Origin: Symbiodinium natans | Lineage: Eukaryota > Sar > Dinophyceae > Suessiales > Symbiodiniaceae | Length of the DNA: 64,000 nucleotides | NCBI GenBank assembly: GCA_905221605.1 | Contig: CAJNDS010000028.1 | Coordinates: 40,763-104,762 of the forward strand | Direction of reading: 5' to 3' | Shown: in pieces, positions 26,593 through 38,559 of the stretch | Numbering within the stretch: position 1 is the first letter of the stretch | Layout: every line of letters begins with the position of its first letter | Made by a program: the position numbers and the translations under genes | Notes under the pieces: generated by a model | Told to the model about the DNA's origin: nothing | Seen by the model: the letters and a program-made list of their open reading frames with translations, nothing else | Databases searched by the model: none

Positions 26593-26904
26593 TTAGAGGG
26601 TGTTGCTTCCTGCGCGCCCTTCGCAGCAATCAAAACCCTCCACCGTGGCACACTGTGGCCCAAGCAGAAGGTCGGAAATTGTGTCCAACACCCTGCCCGT
26701 TTTGAGCTGCCAGTGGTATGGACCTTCGGTGTGAGCAGAAAGTTGGGGAATGCACGAGACGGATCGAGACGGTTTCTTCGCGCGGAGAGCTCCTCGACAC
26801 GTGCCAACCCAAACAATATGGTCAAGAGCTTGCCTCTCCACCCAATACAGAGACTCAAAACGCAAAAGTCGATTAAGGCGCCCAAAAGGCTCAATCCAAG
26901 GCAC
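26593..26904 (-). CDS. Unidentified minus-strand open frame
   Basis: Open for about 103 codons with protein-like content (LYWVERQALDHIVWVGTCRG, then YHWQLKTGRVLDTISDLLLG). A second frame across the same bases (ARVEELSARRNRLDPSRAF) is also plausible, so the true frame is uncertain. Confidence 0.2.
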   Translation of the reverse strand: MPWIEPFGRLNRLLRFESLYWVERQALDHIVWVGTCRGALRAKKPSRSVSCIPQLSAHTEGPYHWQLKTGRVLDTISDLLLGPQCATVEGFDCCEGRAGSNTL

Positions 26905-27552
26905 TGCTGAGATTCGGGCATTGAAAAAAAGAAAGAACCTGAAGAAGAACCGTGAACCTAAACATCCAAGACTCCAAAAGGCTGTGACCCAAGGCGCACG
27001 AGGGTCCAGGACGTGTCAAACAACGATGCGAACCCGTGAAATTGAGCGAAACTTACAATTTCCCCCGTGTTCTCGCCAGGGCGCCACCCTGCAGGGTTAG
27101 GCCACGGAAGTTGGGGCTTTGAGGGTTGGTTTGCCCTGCTCTTATAGTCAAGACACACGTAGATAAGTACCGAATCTTTGAATATTGGGCCTCCCCACAC
27201 ACACAGACACAGAAGGACATGTGCGTGGAAAAAAGGGATTCTTGCAGTTGCACTACCTCTGCAAATCACATTTTTTCGTTTCTACTGTTTCACATCATCT
27301 TCGATCAGGTCACCCTGGATGTTTTCCAAGCAAAGCACGATATGCCCCAAAACAACATCCGGAATGCCTGTGTGGTTTGAAGTTGTTTCTTGGAGCTCGT
27401 TTACATTTGTTATAAAGTATGTATGTCCATTTTGGTTGCGAGATCAAGGGTCGAGGTCCGGCACTTTGACGTCCATTTCCAGGAACTCGGCGCCAGTCTG
27501 CATGATAAAGCCTTTATGTCAGGCGGTTCGACTACAGTCTCGTCGTCAGCGA

Positions 27553-27825
27553 TTAGCCATCGCTATCCACATCTGGCAATTCCTGGTCTCGGGTGGTCTT
27601 CTCTATGTGATGTCCCTTGCAAAAGCTCGCTGTTTGAGACCGGCATGACTTCAACTTGCCAAGGGAGCGTCGGAGCACACGGAAGCTTTCACGAAGTTGG
27701 ATGGCCCACTGTGCCCACTGCGCTATCCTGTTCCTGGAGCTCTCTTGATCTTCACAAAGAGCTCCCCCAGCCGAAATCCCACTTCCAGTGGGGCTGACTG
27801 TAGTTATCACTCTTCGAGACGGCAC
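27553..27825 (-). CDS. Unidentified minus-strand coding-like exon
   Basis: A 90-codon frame containing CEDQESSRNRIAQWAQWAIQ and RESFRVLRRSLGKLKSC, a basic helical character. It lies about 1.6 kb downstream (in minus-strand terms) of the end of the RIB43A-like gene. No family is recognised. Confidence 0.25.
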   Translation of the reverse strand: MPSRRVITTVSPTGSGISAGGALCEDQESSRNRIAQWAQWAIQLRESFRVLRRSLGKLKSCRSQTASFCKGHHIEKTTRDQELPDVDSDG

Positions 27826-29450
27826 AGGAGATACCTGGATCCAGTCTCAAAAGCTACCTCCCAAGCCTTCCCTCGAGGTCGAGACACCAACTCAGCCCCC
27901 ACGAGTTTTCGTTTGTGCTTCTTTGTGCACTCGTACGGTTCTTATGAAGCATGACTGAGGATGACTGGCCAATGCATGTGTTGTAGGCCACAGTGTTCCT
28001 AACACCGGATCTTCATGATGACCATGAGCTGGACTGCCGTCAGGATCTGTCAAGTTCAGCCCGATACTACTGGTATGTGTTCCTACGTTCCTACAGACAA
28101 ATGAAAAGCTCGTTAAAGTATAAAGGCCTGTATGAATTGTCACACAATCAGGCATTTCTAAGGCATGAGCACAAAATCGAAGCGATCCGTCGAGGCCTGC
28201 CTGCTTAGGTCCAAGTCTTGCCAGCATGAGGCTGGGCATAGGTGCATCATGGTGCATCGTAGGCAATCGTAGGTGCATGTTTGAGGATGTTTGTGTTGCA
28301 CCCTGCCTCAGCAAAGCACGCAAATCATCCAGTGGAAGGTCCAGGTGCCGTCCAACCTGGCAGAGCCCTTAGAATGACGTCACTACTCTTTACTCTCACT
28401 ATCTGATTATCTAACTTGGCACAACCCGGGATCGCCTTTGGACTCAGCCTCCAAATGCCTCCAACACTCCAACAATCTCGAAAAGTAGGATTTTCTGCTC
28501 AGAGTCTTCTCGCACACACAACAGCTCCAGTACGAGGGGATGAAGGCCTACCATGGTGCAACAGCCACACAGGCGACTTCACATTTCCTGTAAGCAGTAG
28601 TGCTATACCATGCTATACACATCTATACACTATATTCCCTCAGTCGAAGCCCCTTCCCCCCCCTACCTCCCTCTCCACCTTTCCAGGGCCGGTCTTTCAA
28701 CAATGCTCTGCAGCCAGCAAACAATACATGCTTTGAGTACAAGGGCACACTCCAGTTCGTGCGGAATTGCTGGGCCGCTCCCACACAGCCATACTTAAAC
28801 CTATTTTCCACCTGTCAATGGCTTGACTACCAGCATGGTTAGTCTGAAGAAAACCCCACACCACAGAGTGCGGGATCCTCCCCCCATCATCCCCCATCCC
28901 ACCCACACCACAACCGACTATTCGAGTCAAGTCAATGCAATCACGCGGAGACGAGGCCAGCAAGTTGTCTGGATCTCCTCGAACCGGCATTCCGGCGCAT
29001 TGGGACGCTAGTTCCGATTGCGCCTATATGCACGTTTGGATTTGCTTGTCAGTGAGGCCGATTTGCAAAGGCTCTCGGCATCAAGACAAACACTCTTCCT
29101 GAGTCATTTGCGCAACCTGGTGTCTTGCAATTGCATTCCGCTGTGGGACCAGCTAACCAGCTGATGAGCCCAAGTGAGACAGCTCAGACATGCCTACACT
29201 TGCTTTTAATTGGTCTGGCGATGCTGCTTCAGCTGTCACATGCTACAAGGCCACGTGATTCAACACCGCAGTGCTGGAATGGTAGAGCTTGGCGTCGTCT
29301 AGCGCTTGCAGGCTGACCTCCGATAACATTGCCCCACAGTCCATTGGCCTCTCGCATTTGCGAGAGTGTCTTATCTCTCGTCCAGGCATGCTGCGTGAAA
29401 CGAGACAGGGTGAAATGCAATCATCGCCTGCGGTAATACTTGAAGTGGCA

Positions 29451-32400
29451 TCAGGGATCATACTTGAAGTACTCGACCCGCTCTCCTCTGTCGGCTTCTT
29501 TCTTGGCCTTACTGCAAACGGCCAAACATGCGCTAGCCCAAAATCACATATATATATATATACAGTGCAGCGTGTTCGGCGGCGCAAACATCGCCTATCA
29601 GCACCGTGAGGTCTCAGCCAGAGCCATTCTCTTGTTCTCTTCAACTAGGCGCATCCTCCGTTCCTGAACAAAATCTCATGTAGCTCTACCGCGTCGAAAG
29701 TTGGCGCCAATCTGATCCATACCCCTTTGGCCCTACAACAGTTGTGGCTCGTTCTTGTTGAAACTTGCATTCACGGTCCTGCTGCTGCCGGACACGCTCT
29801 TCCTCAAGCGCACCCAACACTGCAACCTAAGCCCCAGGCAGCTTCCAGGTGTGGGGAAGGTGTGGGGGTCTGACATGGTCTGACGCTACATGACCATGAC
29901 GTTACTGACGTCGCTTCAGAAATCAAGCAACGTTGCAGTGAATCTTCGAGGCATCTTCAGCCTGACAGCAACAACAGCAGTATGCATGTGGATGGGCAAC
30001 TGGCGGGCTGATAATGGATTCTGTCGTAATATTGTCGGTGAAGTAGTGCTGCATGGTGCTGCGGCGCAATGTGGCTATACTATATAAAAGGCTCAGACCT
30101 TCTCAAGCATCTCCTGCTTCTTCTTCGCTCGCTTGTCCATTAGCTGTCGGGCGTTTGAGTTGTAAATCTCCTGACCACGAAAACAATCACAAAGACCTAC
30201 TCATCTTACTCTCGTGATGTGTATTTTCACTGATCTGACACAGTGCTGCAGCGGCGGGCTGGCCTGCTCCTCTTCCAGCGTCAATCGCTTGTACTCTGCC
30301 TTCATGGGCTTTCCCGTTAAGCCAATCTTGGCATCGTGCATCTCTCCGATCCATTCGGAGTTCATCACCTCTGAAACTTCCAAGCCTTCTGAGCTAGAAG
30401 TCATGCAGAGGGAGTCGATCGTGAGATCAAGGAAGCCAGAAGCAGTAAACTTGCAAGTGTCTATGAATGTCTCAACATACCCCAGACCCAGCCCAAACCC
30501 CGTACCCCTTAATTTCTGTAACAGTGAGTAGTAACATAGTATGCCCAAAAGTGCCAAAGATGAGCAACGTAAGGTCTGAGCCGTGTCGATGTGTTTTTGC
30601 TTCAAGGCATTATCTTCCAGCTTCTTGGCCTGCGACTGCTGTGGACAAGGCAGTACGCAGGCGATCGGCGTAGGTGCCTCTTTCAGCTCCCGAGCGACTT
30701 GAGCCAATCGGAGGTTCCTGCTGTCATTCGGTCAGCACGGCGACATACTCTGAACATCTCCGAACAGTACTGCAATATGCTGCAATCAAGCTGCTCTTCT
30801 GCTTCTTCACATTTCGCATCCCGCTGCTCCTGAGTGCATCATGTCACGTGAGGAATTCTCTGCTTTGGGGTTGCGACTCCTTGAGCCACCGTGTCCCTCA
30901 AAGACATTGAAGCTGCATATGCTCATTCTGGGACCATGCTCTCTTGACGTCAGACTCCTGAATCTCATTATCTTCACAAACAGCGCGAACTTGCGAAGCC
31001 AACATGGCCTCAGAAGGCTGGGGTATGGATGAATGCTGATTGGTGGCAGCCAAATCGCACTCAACTTGGCACCTTCCAACTTTGCACTGACACTGGATGT
31101 GATGACTGGATACTTGTCCGAGCCGTGAACGCGTTCATCGTGGAGTCTGTCAAAAGCCTTCTCTTGTGCTTGCCGATCTAGCTTCTCCTGTACCTGAAAC
31201 CTGGGACAGTGATGAAGGCTTTGAAGGCTGTGACCATGAGGATGCTTCCTGAGGCCGGTGCTCCAGCCACGCCGCCTGATCCTCCTGACCTGTGCTTTGT
31301 AACAATTTGTTTAACGGTGTAACGGCGACCAGCAGAGTCAGTAGAGTGGAAAAAGATGAGACTAGGCAGATACCAAAACCAAGTAAAGGCTACGTACAGC
31401 CTCGCTGGTTCTCAGGTTCCTACTCTGACGCTTCGCTTCTGCCGAAGCCTTTCCTTGGAAAGAGCAGCACATAGCAGCACGCGCTTTTGCACGTTTCATT
31501 ATGCTTCTGCTTGCCAAAGCCTTCAATGCCTTGCGGAGCTTAGTGCAGAGCCATGGCTTGGGAACCTGAGCGTGTCTCGCGTGTCTCATGTCTGCATTCA
31601 AACGCTGGAGTTGCTGTAGTTGCACTCTGGCAGCAGCGTTTGCCCGGCGTTTGATTGAGAAACTTTTGAGATGGATGTCAGAACATGTACTGCTCCACTG
31701 GACTCAGATCGGGAGAAGTGGGCTTCATGGCAGAATATGGTGTCTTAATTCAGATGCCCAGGTCGGATACATTCAGGATATTCAGGGGCCTTGGACAGAC
31801 GCACTCCGAAACAACCTCGGAGCACCGAGGGTACATGAAGGTACCCTAAACTCTCTCGTGCTGACACCTTCACCCGGCTTGCATGTACTGAACTCTCGGC
31901 TTGCATTTTTGTTCATTCTGATGGTGGCAGGTGGACGGTCTGACCTGTCCAGGGTCTCGATTTTTCATGTTTCCAGGAAAGTCGGGAATCAAAACGGGAA
32001 CCTGTACACGAACCGTATGGGCACAAACCCCAAGAACGAATCGGATCGTATGAAGGAATCGAAACATTGAATTGTAAACGCCAGGCAAAGCAGTTTAGCC
32101 TCAAGGCCTTAAATGCCAAGCGAGACGTAAACGAGAACGACACAAGCCCCTGACGAGGCGGGGCGAATGCAGGGTTTGGCCTAGAGTTGCAGACGTTTAG
32201 GAAGTTGAGGACAGAAATGGAGCAGAACAACAGCCGGAGCGGGCTCAGGAATCTGACAAGGCGGGGCGCGAACCCATCGTTGGGGGGAAAAGGCTGCCCT
32301 TGGTTTGCTCGCCACGAAGACAGGCGCCTCAAGCCTCTGAACACCCAGGTCCCCTTTGCCTCCGTGCTTAGAAACTACACACAACAAGGAGTCCGCGTAC

Positions 32401-34639
32401 TTCCCCGCATTCGTCCTGTTGCTCCCTTGGTAACACCGTGAAGACTTCGTGGCAAGCGAGACCAGCAGTGAGAAACGGACCAAATTCCGACCAGCACGTC
32501 CGGGCAAATTTTGGGGTCCTCCCCACGGCTCTGAAATGCTCTGAGCACCCAGGTCCCCTTGCCTGCGTGCTTAGGGGCTACACTGCTACACGCCAAGCAT
32601 ACGGTGGAGTCCGCGTTTTGAGGATCTTGGTTCCAAAATTGCTGAAATTGTACTCCTCCGTGTTCCCCCCTTTTACTCCAATTGTAAGACACATGGAGAC
32701 TTCGTTGCAAGAGAGACCCAAGCCGCGAGAAACGGACAATATCTGATTTCATTTCATACAAATGCTTGCTCGTCCGCGTCCGATCAAATTTGGGGGATGC
32801 GGGGAGTCCGCGTTTATCATAGCACTTTTTTCCTGAGGCCCGCTTTCCCGGGGCCATCTCGCCCGAACTGTTCTAAACAGAACTGCACGGAGATACGCAG
32901 GATAACTTTTCCCGGACCATTCAATCGTGCCAAGCGATGGTGCTGGGCAAGTGGCCTGACGCTACCTTGCTTTAAACGAAGAGGAGGATTCACCTTTGCA
33001 TACGTACTGGTCAGGAACTTCATCCAAGCCTGGGCATTAATGAGGGAACTGGCGTTATATTCGTTATGTCACAACGCAGGGAAGCACAGCAGTTGGGAGT
33101 GGAGATCAGCGGCTGAGAAACCGAGTGGCCAAGTGGACAGCTGAATCTGATACTGCTGGTCTTGAGGTGTGCACTTCAGCATGGAACTGGGTCCAAAGGA
33201 GGGATCGTCTGGATCAGGCCTTAGGCAAAAAAATCAGAGCAAGGCAAATACTGCGCAAGCACATGCTGAAAGTTGAAGTTCGAGTTGATGGCAAGGTCTC
33301 TCTCTTCAGCGCATCCGGATCACTCAGTGCGTATTCTCGACGCTGCTCCTGTGCCAGCCATTCAACTGCCTGTTGACATACCATATCATACCATGATGGC
33401 CCATGCAACTCCGCTAAGATTCTATCATCTGCCATCCTTGCGCAAGTTGGCCAGGGAGTAATCTACAACAGCCATTTGTCTGTCTCGGGCACGAAGCGCC
33501 TCAAGGTCACAGGCACCGTCACTAATTGACGGGTGCCTGCAGCATGTATCATGCAGTCTACACTTACCGACACACGACACATGTTGCCGGAAAGTAGACA
33601 CCACATGCTCCTCATGCAGGGAGGTCGTTGAGCTCAAGACGAAGCACCGTCGTCAGCATGGGTGTGCATGCGTGCTTGCGTGCGTGCGTGTGTGCGTGCG
33701 TGCATGCGCGTGTGCGCGCCTGCGCGTGCGCACGCGCGTGGGTGCGCGCAAGTTGGCGCGGGTTCGCGCCTGTGCGTGCCTTCGCGTGCGTGTGCGTGCG
33801 CGTGCGCGTGCGTGTGCGGTCCGTGTCTGTGTCTGTGTCGGTGTCGGTGTCTGTGTCTATGTCTGTGTCTGGGTGCGTGTGCGCGCGTGCGCGCGCGTGT
33901 TCGTGTGTGCCTGTGTGCGTTTGCATGTGGGCACGCAACAGTGGGAGATTGGCATGCTGTGCTGCAATTGCACGTCGACGGTCAAAGCCATGAGCACTCG
34001 GTTGCCTTCATGCCCTCCACAGTTTGTAGGATTTGATCCTCCGTGGATGTTTTATGCGCCCTCAGCTTGAACACGAGACAAATCATGACGAAAGGTGCTC
34101 CTGCAGCACAGCACTCTGTGCGTAGAAAGCATCTTCCGCCTCTTCGGCCTTTGTCACGGCATGTCACGGCAGATATTTGATTTACTCGTTGCTAGGCGGT
34201 CACGCTGCCTAAACTCGAGTACTCCCCTTGAGTCTTGAAGGAATGCCATGGAATGCCTATAATTGCCTGTCACATGTTACCACATTGCATCCTCACTGGG
34301 CTGCGGGCTTCTGCCACCTGTCTCTTGCCTTCAAGCTGCTCTGCCAGCACCTCGACGCTGGTACAGAGATCCAGAGAGCACCCAACATGAGCAGACTTGA
34401 AAGAACACTCCTTTGCCTGGTGAGGTATCCCTCCGACCCTTTGGCGTGGATCAAGCCTGCCATCGGCGAAATATGCTATTGACAAGAACCTTTTTTTAAA
34501 CCTAGTCGTGGAGCACCTAGAGGACCTAGAGACCTGGAGCTTAATCCGTCATTCGCCGCTGGGCAACGTGGCGGGGCTACAGCCGCATCCGCCGTGCCAT
34601 TTCATCACGGCGCTTCTTCAGGATTTTTGAAGCAAGCGG
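29451..34639 (-). CDS. RIB43A-like axonemal (protofilament ribbon) protein
   Basis: RIB43A proteins lie along the protofilament ribbon inside ciliary and flagellar doublet microtubules. Exons (plus coordinates, transcript order): 34639-34584 (ILKKRRDEMARRMR), 34475-34457 (IFRRWQ; joined, RIF as in the family's RIFNAR), 34357-34309 (VEVLAEQLEGKRQVAE), 34148-~34101 (AEEAEDAFYAQSAVLQ), 33499-33452 (RARDRQMAVVDYSL), 33369-~33289 (REYALSDPDALKRETLP, matching the family's REWDLNDPxALKKDLP), ~31640-31530 (RVQLQQLQRLNADMRH), ~31190-31120 (QEKLDRQAQEKAFDRLHDE), ~31010-30925 (ASQVRAVCEDNEIQESDVKR), ~30835-30760 (EQRDAKCEEAEEQL), ~30705-30670 (LAQVARELKEAP), ~30365-30265 (KPMKAEYKRLTLEEEQA), 30170-30099 (EIYNSNARQLMDKRAKKKQ), 29663-~29616 (ERRMRLVEENKRMALA), 29507-29451 (AKKEADRGERVEYFKYDP, stop). 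The long, charged, coiled-coil character fits. Donors are mainly GC. The middle exons are the least certain, and the true 5' end is not fixed. Confidence 0.62.
29547..29565. repeat. (TA)n microsatellite
   Basis: An ACATATATATATATATACAG tract, lying in the last intron of the RIB43A-like gene. Confidence 0.85.
32225..32790. repeat. Diverged tandem duplication (~200-250 bp)
   Basis: GAACACCCAGGTCCCCTTTG with TGCTTAG...CTACAC (about 32338) recurs as GAGCACCCAGGTCCCCTTGC with TGCTTAG...CTACAC (about 32543). GAGACTTCGTTGCAAGAGAG...GAGAAACGGACAA (about 32695) recalls GAAGACTTCGTGGCAAGCGA...GAGAAACGGACCAAA (about 32440). It lies in an intron of the RIB43A-like gene. Confidence 0.6.
33659..33935. repeat. 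TG/CG-rich alternating purine-pyrimidine array
   Basis: About 275 bp of GTGCGTGC/GCGTGTGCG and TCTGTGTCGGTG-type words, largely alternating purine and pyrimidine. Frames through it are artefacts. It lies within the intron between the exons at 34101-34148 and 33452-33499 of the RIB43A-like gene. Confidence 0.93.
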
Positions 34640-35014
34640 CTGATCGTGACCTTATGAATGCAAACAAACTCATGAACCCGAGATCTGGCTCTCCCCACGT
34701 CATTGTCAAGATTTGTCAAGTGTGAGGGAGATTCAGATAGATATGTCTGTAGGAGTGGAACTCGAAGCTGCAAACGGATGATGCAAAATTCCCAGGCAAA
34801 AGGCGGTGAGATTCTTCTCAATGCACAGTACAAGCCAAGAGCACATCACCGAGGATAACGAAGTATACTCCACCGAATCCCCTTTCACGTCGAATAAGAA
34901 ACTGAGGCTGCGGACCCAAATGTCCAAGATCACAGTCCTCAATGTTTTTTTTCAACTCATGCTCCGCTCAAGAGTGGAGGTCATAGCGCTCGACACCAGC
35001 TGGTAAGGTGCCAC

Positions 35015-36720
35015 TTAGGTCTGAACGATAGGCACCTCTGTTTCAACCTGGGCGGGTCGACGTTTATTTCCAATTGGTGGTTTCATATCACTGTCTTGGG
35101 TTGCTGAGAGCATGACTGTCACTCGACAAGATTTTGCCAAATGCATTTCTGCCTGTCCCAGCTTGCCCTCATCGTTGGTGACTGCTCTTTTGGCTGCTAC
35201 GTGCTTGCCTCCGCAGCCATGGCTTTGGCTGAAGAGCAGAGATAACGATGCACCCAACTCCCTTTCAGCCCGTGGCATGTCAACAACCCGACACAAAGTC
35301 TTCAAGCACCAGGTAATGGGCACTGGTCATTCTTCGCTTCTTTTAGCCCTGGCCAGCCACTTAGCGTATTCTCCCAAAGAGGACCCTCTGATGTACTCGG
35401 GAAGAGTCGTGCCCTTGCATGTTATCCAATTAATCCCCTCCTCCTCATGGCACGGAGAAGGGCTTCCTTTGCTCGAACATCTCTTGGGGAAGGGGGGGGG
35501 GGCCAACAAAACACGAGTTGAAGCCTGAAATCCAAAACCCGTGTTCTTTTGTTCTTTCTCTAGGCCTGAGGCCCACCAACCTACCGGCCGTGCATGGCCC
35601 TATCTTTTGCTTTTGCTGTATATCCATGTGTTGCTTTTTCATGAAACAGGTGGCTATTGGGTGATCGTCTGTGCTAAGCGAAACATACGGAATGATTTTG
35701 AAATGCATCTGTACTTCGCGCCACTAAGCCCCAGCCCTTTGAGAAATGGTAGGTAGCAAAAACCATCTGATATTTGAGGTGTAACAACGGACTGTCAGCT
35801 CCCTCTCTGTCATCTCTGTCTTGTCTTCAAAAATGTCATGCGCCTCGAAGGAACATAGCGATCGCGTGCTAGAATGTACTTATCAATCCGAGCAAACAAA
35901 GAGCAAGAACATCGACACCTTGATTGGTTAAAATACTGTACAAACTGCACGAAGAGAAACTGTTCGATGCCTGGGTTGTTATCTTTCCAATGTGAAAATT
36001 AAAAAAAACAAAACTCATGAATGAGACTGCGGTTCCTGCAGTTTCTGGGTCTGCCCGGCAGGTATTGCTGAAGGGCTCGCGCAGCGAGGCGCATTCAGAA
36101 TCACAAGGCATGTTGCTTTTTCGTCGCTCTCTCTGCCAATGCTGGCAGGGCCTTGTTGGTCCATTGCTCAGACCGCTGGTGAAACTATTCGTTGTGCGCC
36201 TGCAGCAAGTTTGTAGCTTCGAACCGACCAAAATGAAAATAAACCTGAAAAAGAGCCTCATTCATATTACATCAATAGTCCCTTGATGGTCCCTTGTGCG
36301 GATTCTTCTGCGGGCAGTCACATGTCGGATGTTCTGTGCTGGTTATTTGGGACTGAATGGGATGGACTTGTAAGCTAACCCGTTAGAAGCTGCTTTGCCG
36401 TGATCTGCCTTATGCGACCAGAGATGTACAAGAGCCATATTTAACAAACAGCCATGCCTGCACGGGGAGCATGCCATCGCTCGCTTCGTCGCTGCCATCA
36501 CTGTCTTCGTGCGGCACGGCGTTTGAATCCAACGCCTGCGCAACGCCATGTCCAGATTGTCCACTGGCTCACAATGCAGTTGTACATCGTCGTGATTCGT
36601 CTTGCCAAGTGCATCACGGAGCCCTACGACCTCTTCCAACACCATGGCCATGAAGCGCACCTTCATGTCGCTGAAATCGCTCAAACGCAGCTTTCTCCTC
36701 GTATTCACAGGTTTCAGAAC
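35015..36720 (-). CDS. Unidentified multi-exon gene, minus strand
   Basis: Coding-like blocks in order. About 36715-36590 reads KLRLSDFSDMKVRFMAMVLE and on to RDALGKTNHDDVQLH. About 36535-36455 follows a CAG and reads NAVPHEDSDGSDEASDGMLP, strongly acidic. About 35440-35330 reads CKGTTLPEYIRGSSLGEYAK. About 35280-35015 reads KRAVTNDEGKLGQAEMHLAK and ends VETEVPIVQT at a TAA, giving a clear 3' end. No family is recognised. It lies upstream of the RIB43A-like gene in the same direction. About 35.75-36.3 kb shows no convincing exon on this strand. Confidence 0.38.
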
Positions 36721-36865
36721 TTGATATTGCAGGTATGGCTTCCAGCTTGTGAAGTGAATGGATTAAGTAGTTAGCAGATGTGAGACTCGCGCGCCACGGC
36801 GCACCGATCCATTTCCCAGTGCCACTGGTGCCCCCGCGAATTTCAATCAAACAACAAGTATAGAA

Positions 36866-37412
36866 CGAGCGCGCACGCACACGCACACGCACACGCACAC
36901 GCGCACGCACACATGCACGCGCACGCGCCCGCGCACTCGCACGCGCACGCGCACGCACCCGCACGCGCACCCGCACCCGCGACCGCGCCCGCACCCGCAC
37001 ACACTCACACTCACACACACTCACCCACTCACCCACTCACCCACTCACCCACTCACCCACTCACCCACTCACCCACTCACCCACTCACCCACTCACCCAC
37101 TCACCCACTCACCCACTCACCCACTCACCCACCCCACCACCCACGCACCCACGCATGCACGCACGCACGCACGCACCCACCCACCCACCCACCCACCCAC
37201 TCACGCACCCACGCATACACGCACGCACGCACCCACCCACCCACCACCACCCACCCACCCACTCACCCACACACCCACTCACCCACTCACCCACACACAC
37301 CCACTCACCCACACACCCACACACCCACACACACACACACACACAGACACAGACACACAAACACACACAGACACACAGACAAGCAGACGCACAGACACAC
37401 AGACACACAGCG
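36866..37412. repeat. CA-rich array: CACG, CTCACCCA and CACACC blocks
   Basis: Ordered blocks: CACG/CGCA-type (36866-36995), a regular 8-bp CTCACCCA unit repeated about 14 times (about 37020-37130), CACGCACCCA/CCCACC (37130-37260), and (CA)n with CACAGA (37260-37412). Frames giving His/Thr/Pro or Cys/Val repeats are artefacts. Its composition is roughly the complement of the 33.66-kb array. Confidence 0.95.
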
Positions 37413-37670
37413 TGGCCATGTGTACATCGCAGGGTGCACTTTGAGCGCGCTCAGCTTACGTCTTGGTAGCTCTGCGCAAGATTGCTGAGACGATTCGGAG
37501 AAACAAAACAACAAACAAAGATGTAACAATCCTGGCGCCCACATAGAAGGAGCTTTGGAAAACTCAGGACAATGATGTATGAAGAAGGCGCAAGCCTCTC
37601 CAAGAACACAAATGTCCTGCTTCAATCGCTGCCTATTACGATGAGCCATCGAAAGGGCTTCACAGGCTAG

Positions 37671-38208
37671 TCAGGCTGCAGTGAACTGAGCAACCGCAAT
37701 GGTGGTCGAAAGGTTGCGAATGGTCAGACGACTCGCAATCTTATCATCTAGACCAAACTTAGCTTTGGGAGTTCCGCTCTCAAAGATCTTCTGCGCTGCC
37801 GAAACATGCTTCTTCAAATTGGCAAACTGACCTTTGAAATCTGGCTTGGACTTGAGAGTTCGAAGCCATTCTTCAACTTGCTCGTCCTTTGGACCAACAG
37901 GTCGGGAATCCAAAACGCCAGCCGGAGGAAACTGAGGCAACGTCTGGGCAAGAGCGGCTTTGCCCGAGTTCTTGTTTGGCTTTAGCCTTCGGCCTCGCCC
38001 GAATTGGCGCATTCTCAGGCTCGTCTTCAGCAGATCCCTTAGTCGGAGTAAGTGAAAGGCCCGCTTGGGCAAGCTTTGCTTTAGCCCTGGCCAACTCTTC
38101 AATGGCGGTGGAGTCAGCAATGGATTCAATGGATTCGCGCATTTTGCCCATGAACTTGGAAGCATCCTTGTGCTTGTCAGGTGGGCTGTTGGTATGAAAA
38201 GATCTCAA
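37671..38208 (-). pseudogene. Frameshifted intronless ORF, unidentified
   Basis: Two overlapping frames together look like one protein. The 5' part (38208 to about 37985) reads HKDASKFMGKMRESIESIAD, then an AKAKLAQAGLSLTP stretch and ends near RARPKAKAKQ. The 3' part (about 37985-37671) continues in another frame with PKDEQVEEWLRTLKSKPDFK and KFGLDDKIASRLTIRNLS to a stop. A one-base indel near 37970-37990 would join them. The lack of introns contrasts with its neighbours, suggesting a retrocopy or transposon ORF. A sequencing error is an alternative. Confidence 0.4.
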
Positions 38209-38399
38209 TATCTACACACCTCTTCAAAAGTTGGGTAAGAAAACTGCTTCGGACGTGGACCTTGTCCAAACAATTCCTTGGTATCGGCCTTCACTAAGAA
38301 GACGCAAGGAGAACTCAGAAAGTCCACGATGACTGAGTTCCCGTGCTCGGGTTGAAAACATTCTCAGGCACAGCCGGCTTGGTAGTGGCTGCCCAAGGT

Positions 38400-38553
38400 T
38401 GATCTTGCTCTTGCCAAGGCGATTGCGAACGCCAACGCCAAAGACGACGAAGCCTCCCACTCTGACTGTTTCCACCATGAGCTGGACATGATGGTGAACC
38501 TGACTGGCCTCAAAAAGGCCTATGGGGAGGATAAATTGGATATAACTGGATAA
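38400..38553 (+). pseudogene. Short coding-like fragment, plus strand, unidentified
   Basis: An open stretch reading AKAIANANAKDDEASHSDC followed by FHHELDMMVNLTGLKKAYGE and a stop. It faces away from the frameshifted ORF just to its left and has no start or partner exons. It may be a rearranged piece of the same kind of element. Confidence 0.28.
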
Positions 38554-38559
38554 ATCACA

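Noticed and set aside
30690-30705. ATTGGCTCAAG, resembling the 3' end of the dinoflagellate spliced leader (minus strand)
   Set aside because: Only 10-11 bases match and they fall inside a coding-like stretch (LAQVARELKEAP); the rest of the leader is absent, so it is probably chance.
33612-34070. Overlapping long frames in the TG/CG array
   Set aside because: Low-complexity translation only.
36866-37412. CRISPR array
   Set aside because: Repeats are directly adjacent 8-bp or shorter units with no spacers; simple-sequence DNA.
36913-37488. 191-codon His/Thr/Pro ORF and its Cys/Val counterpart
   Set aside because: Frames through the CA-rich array.
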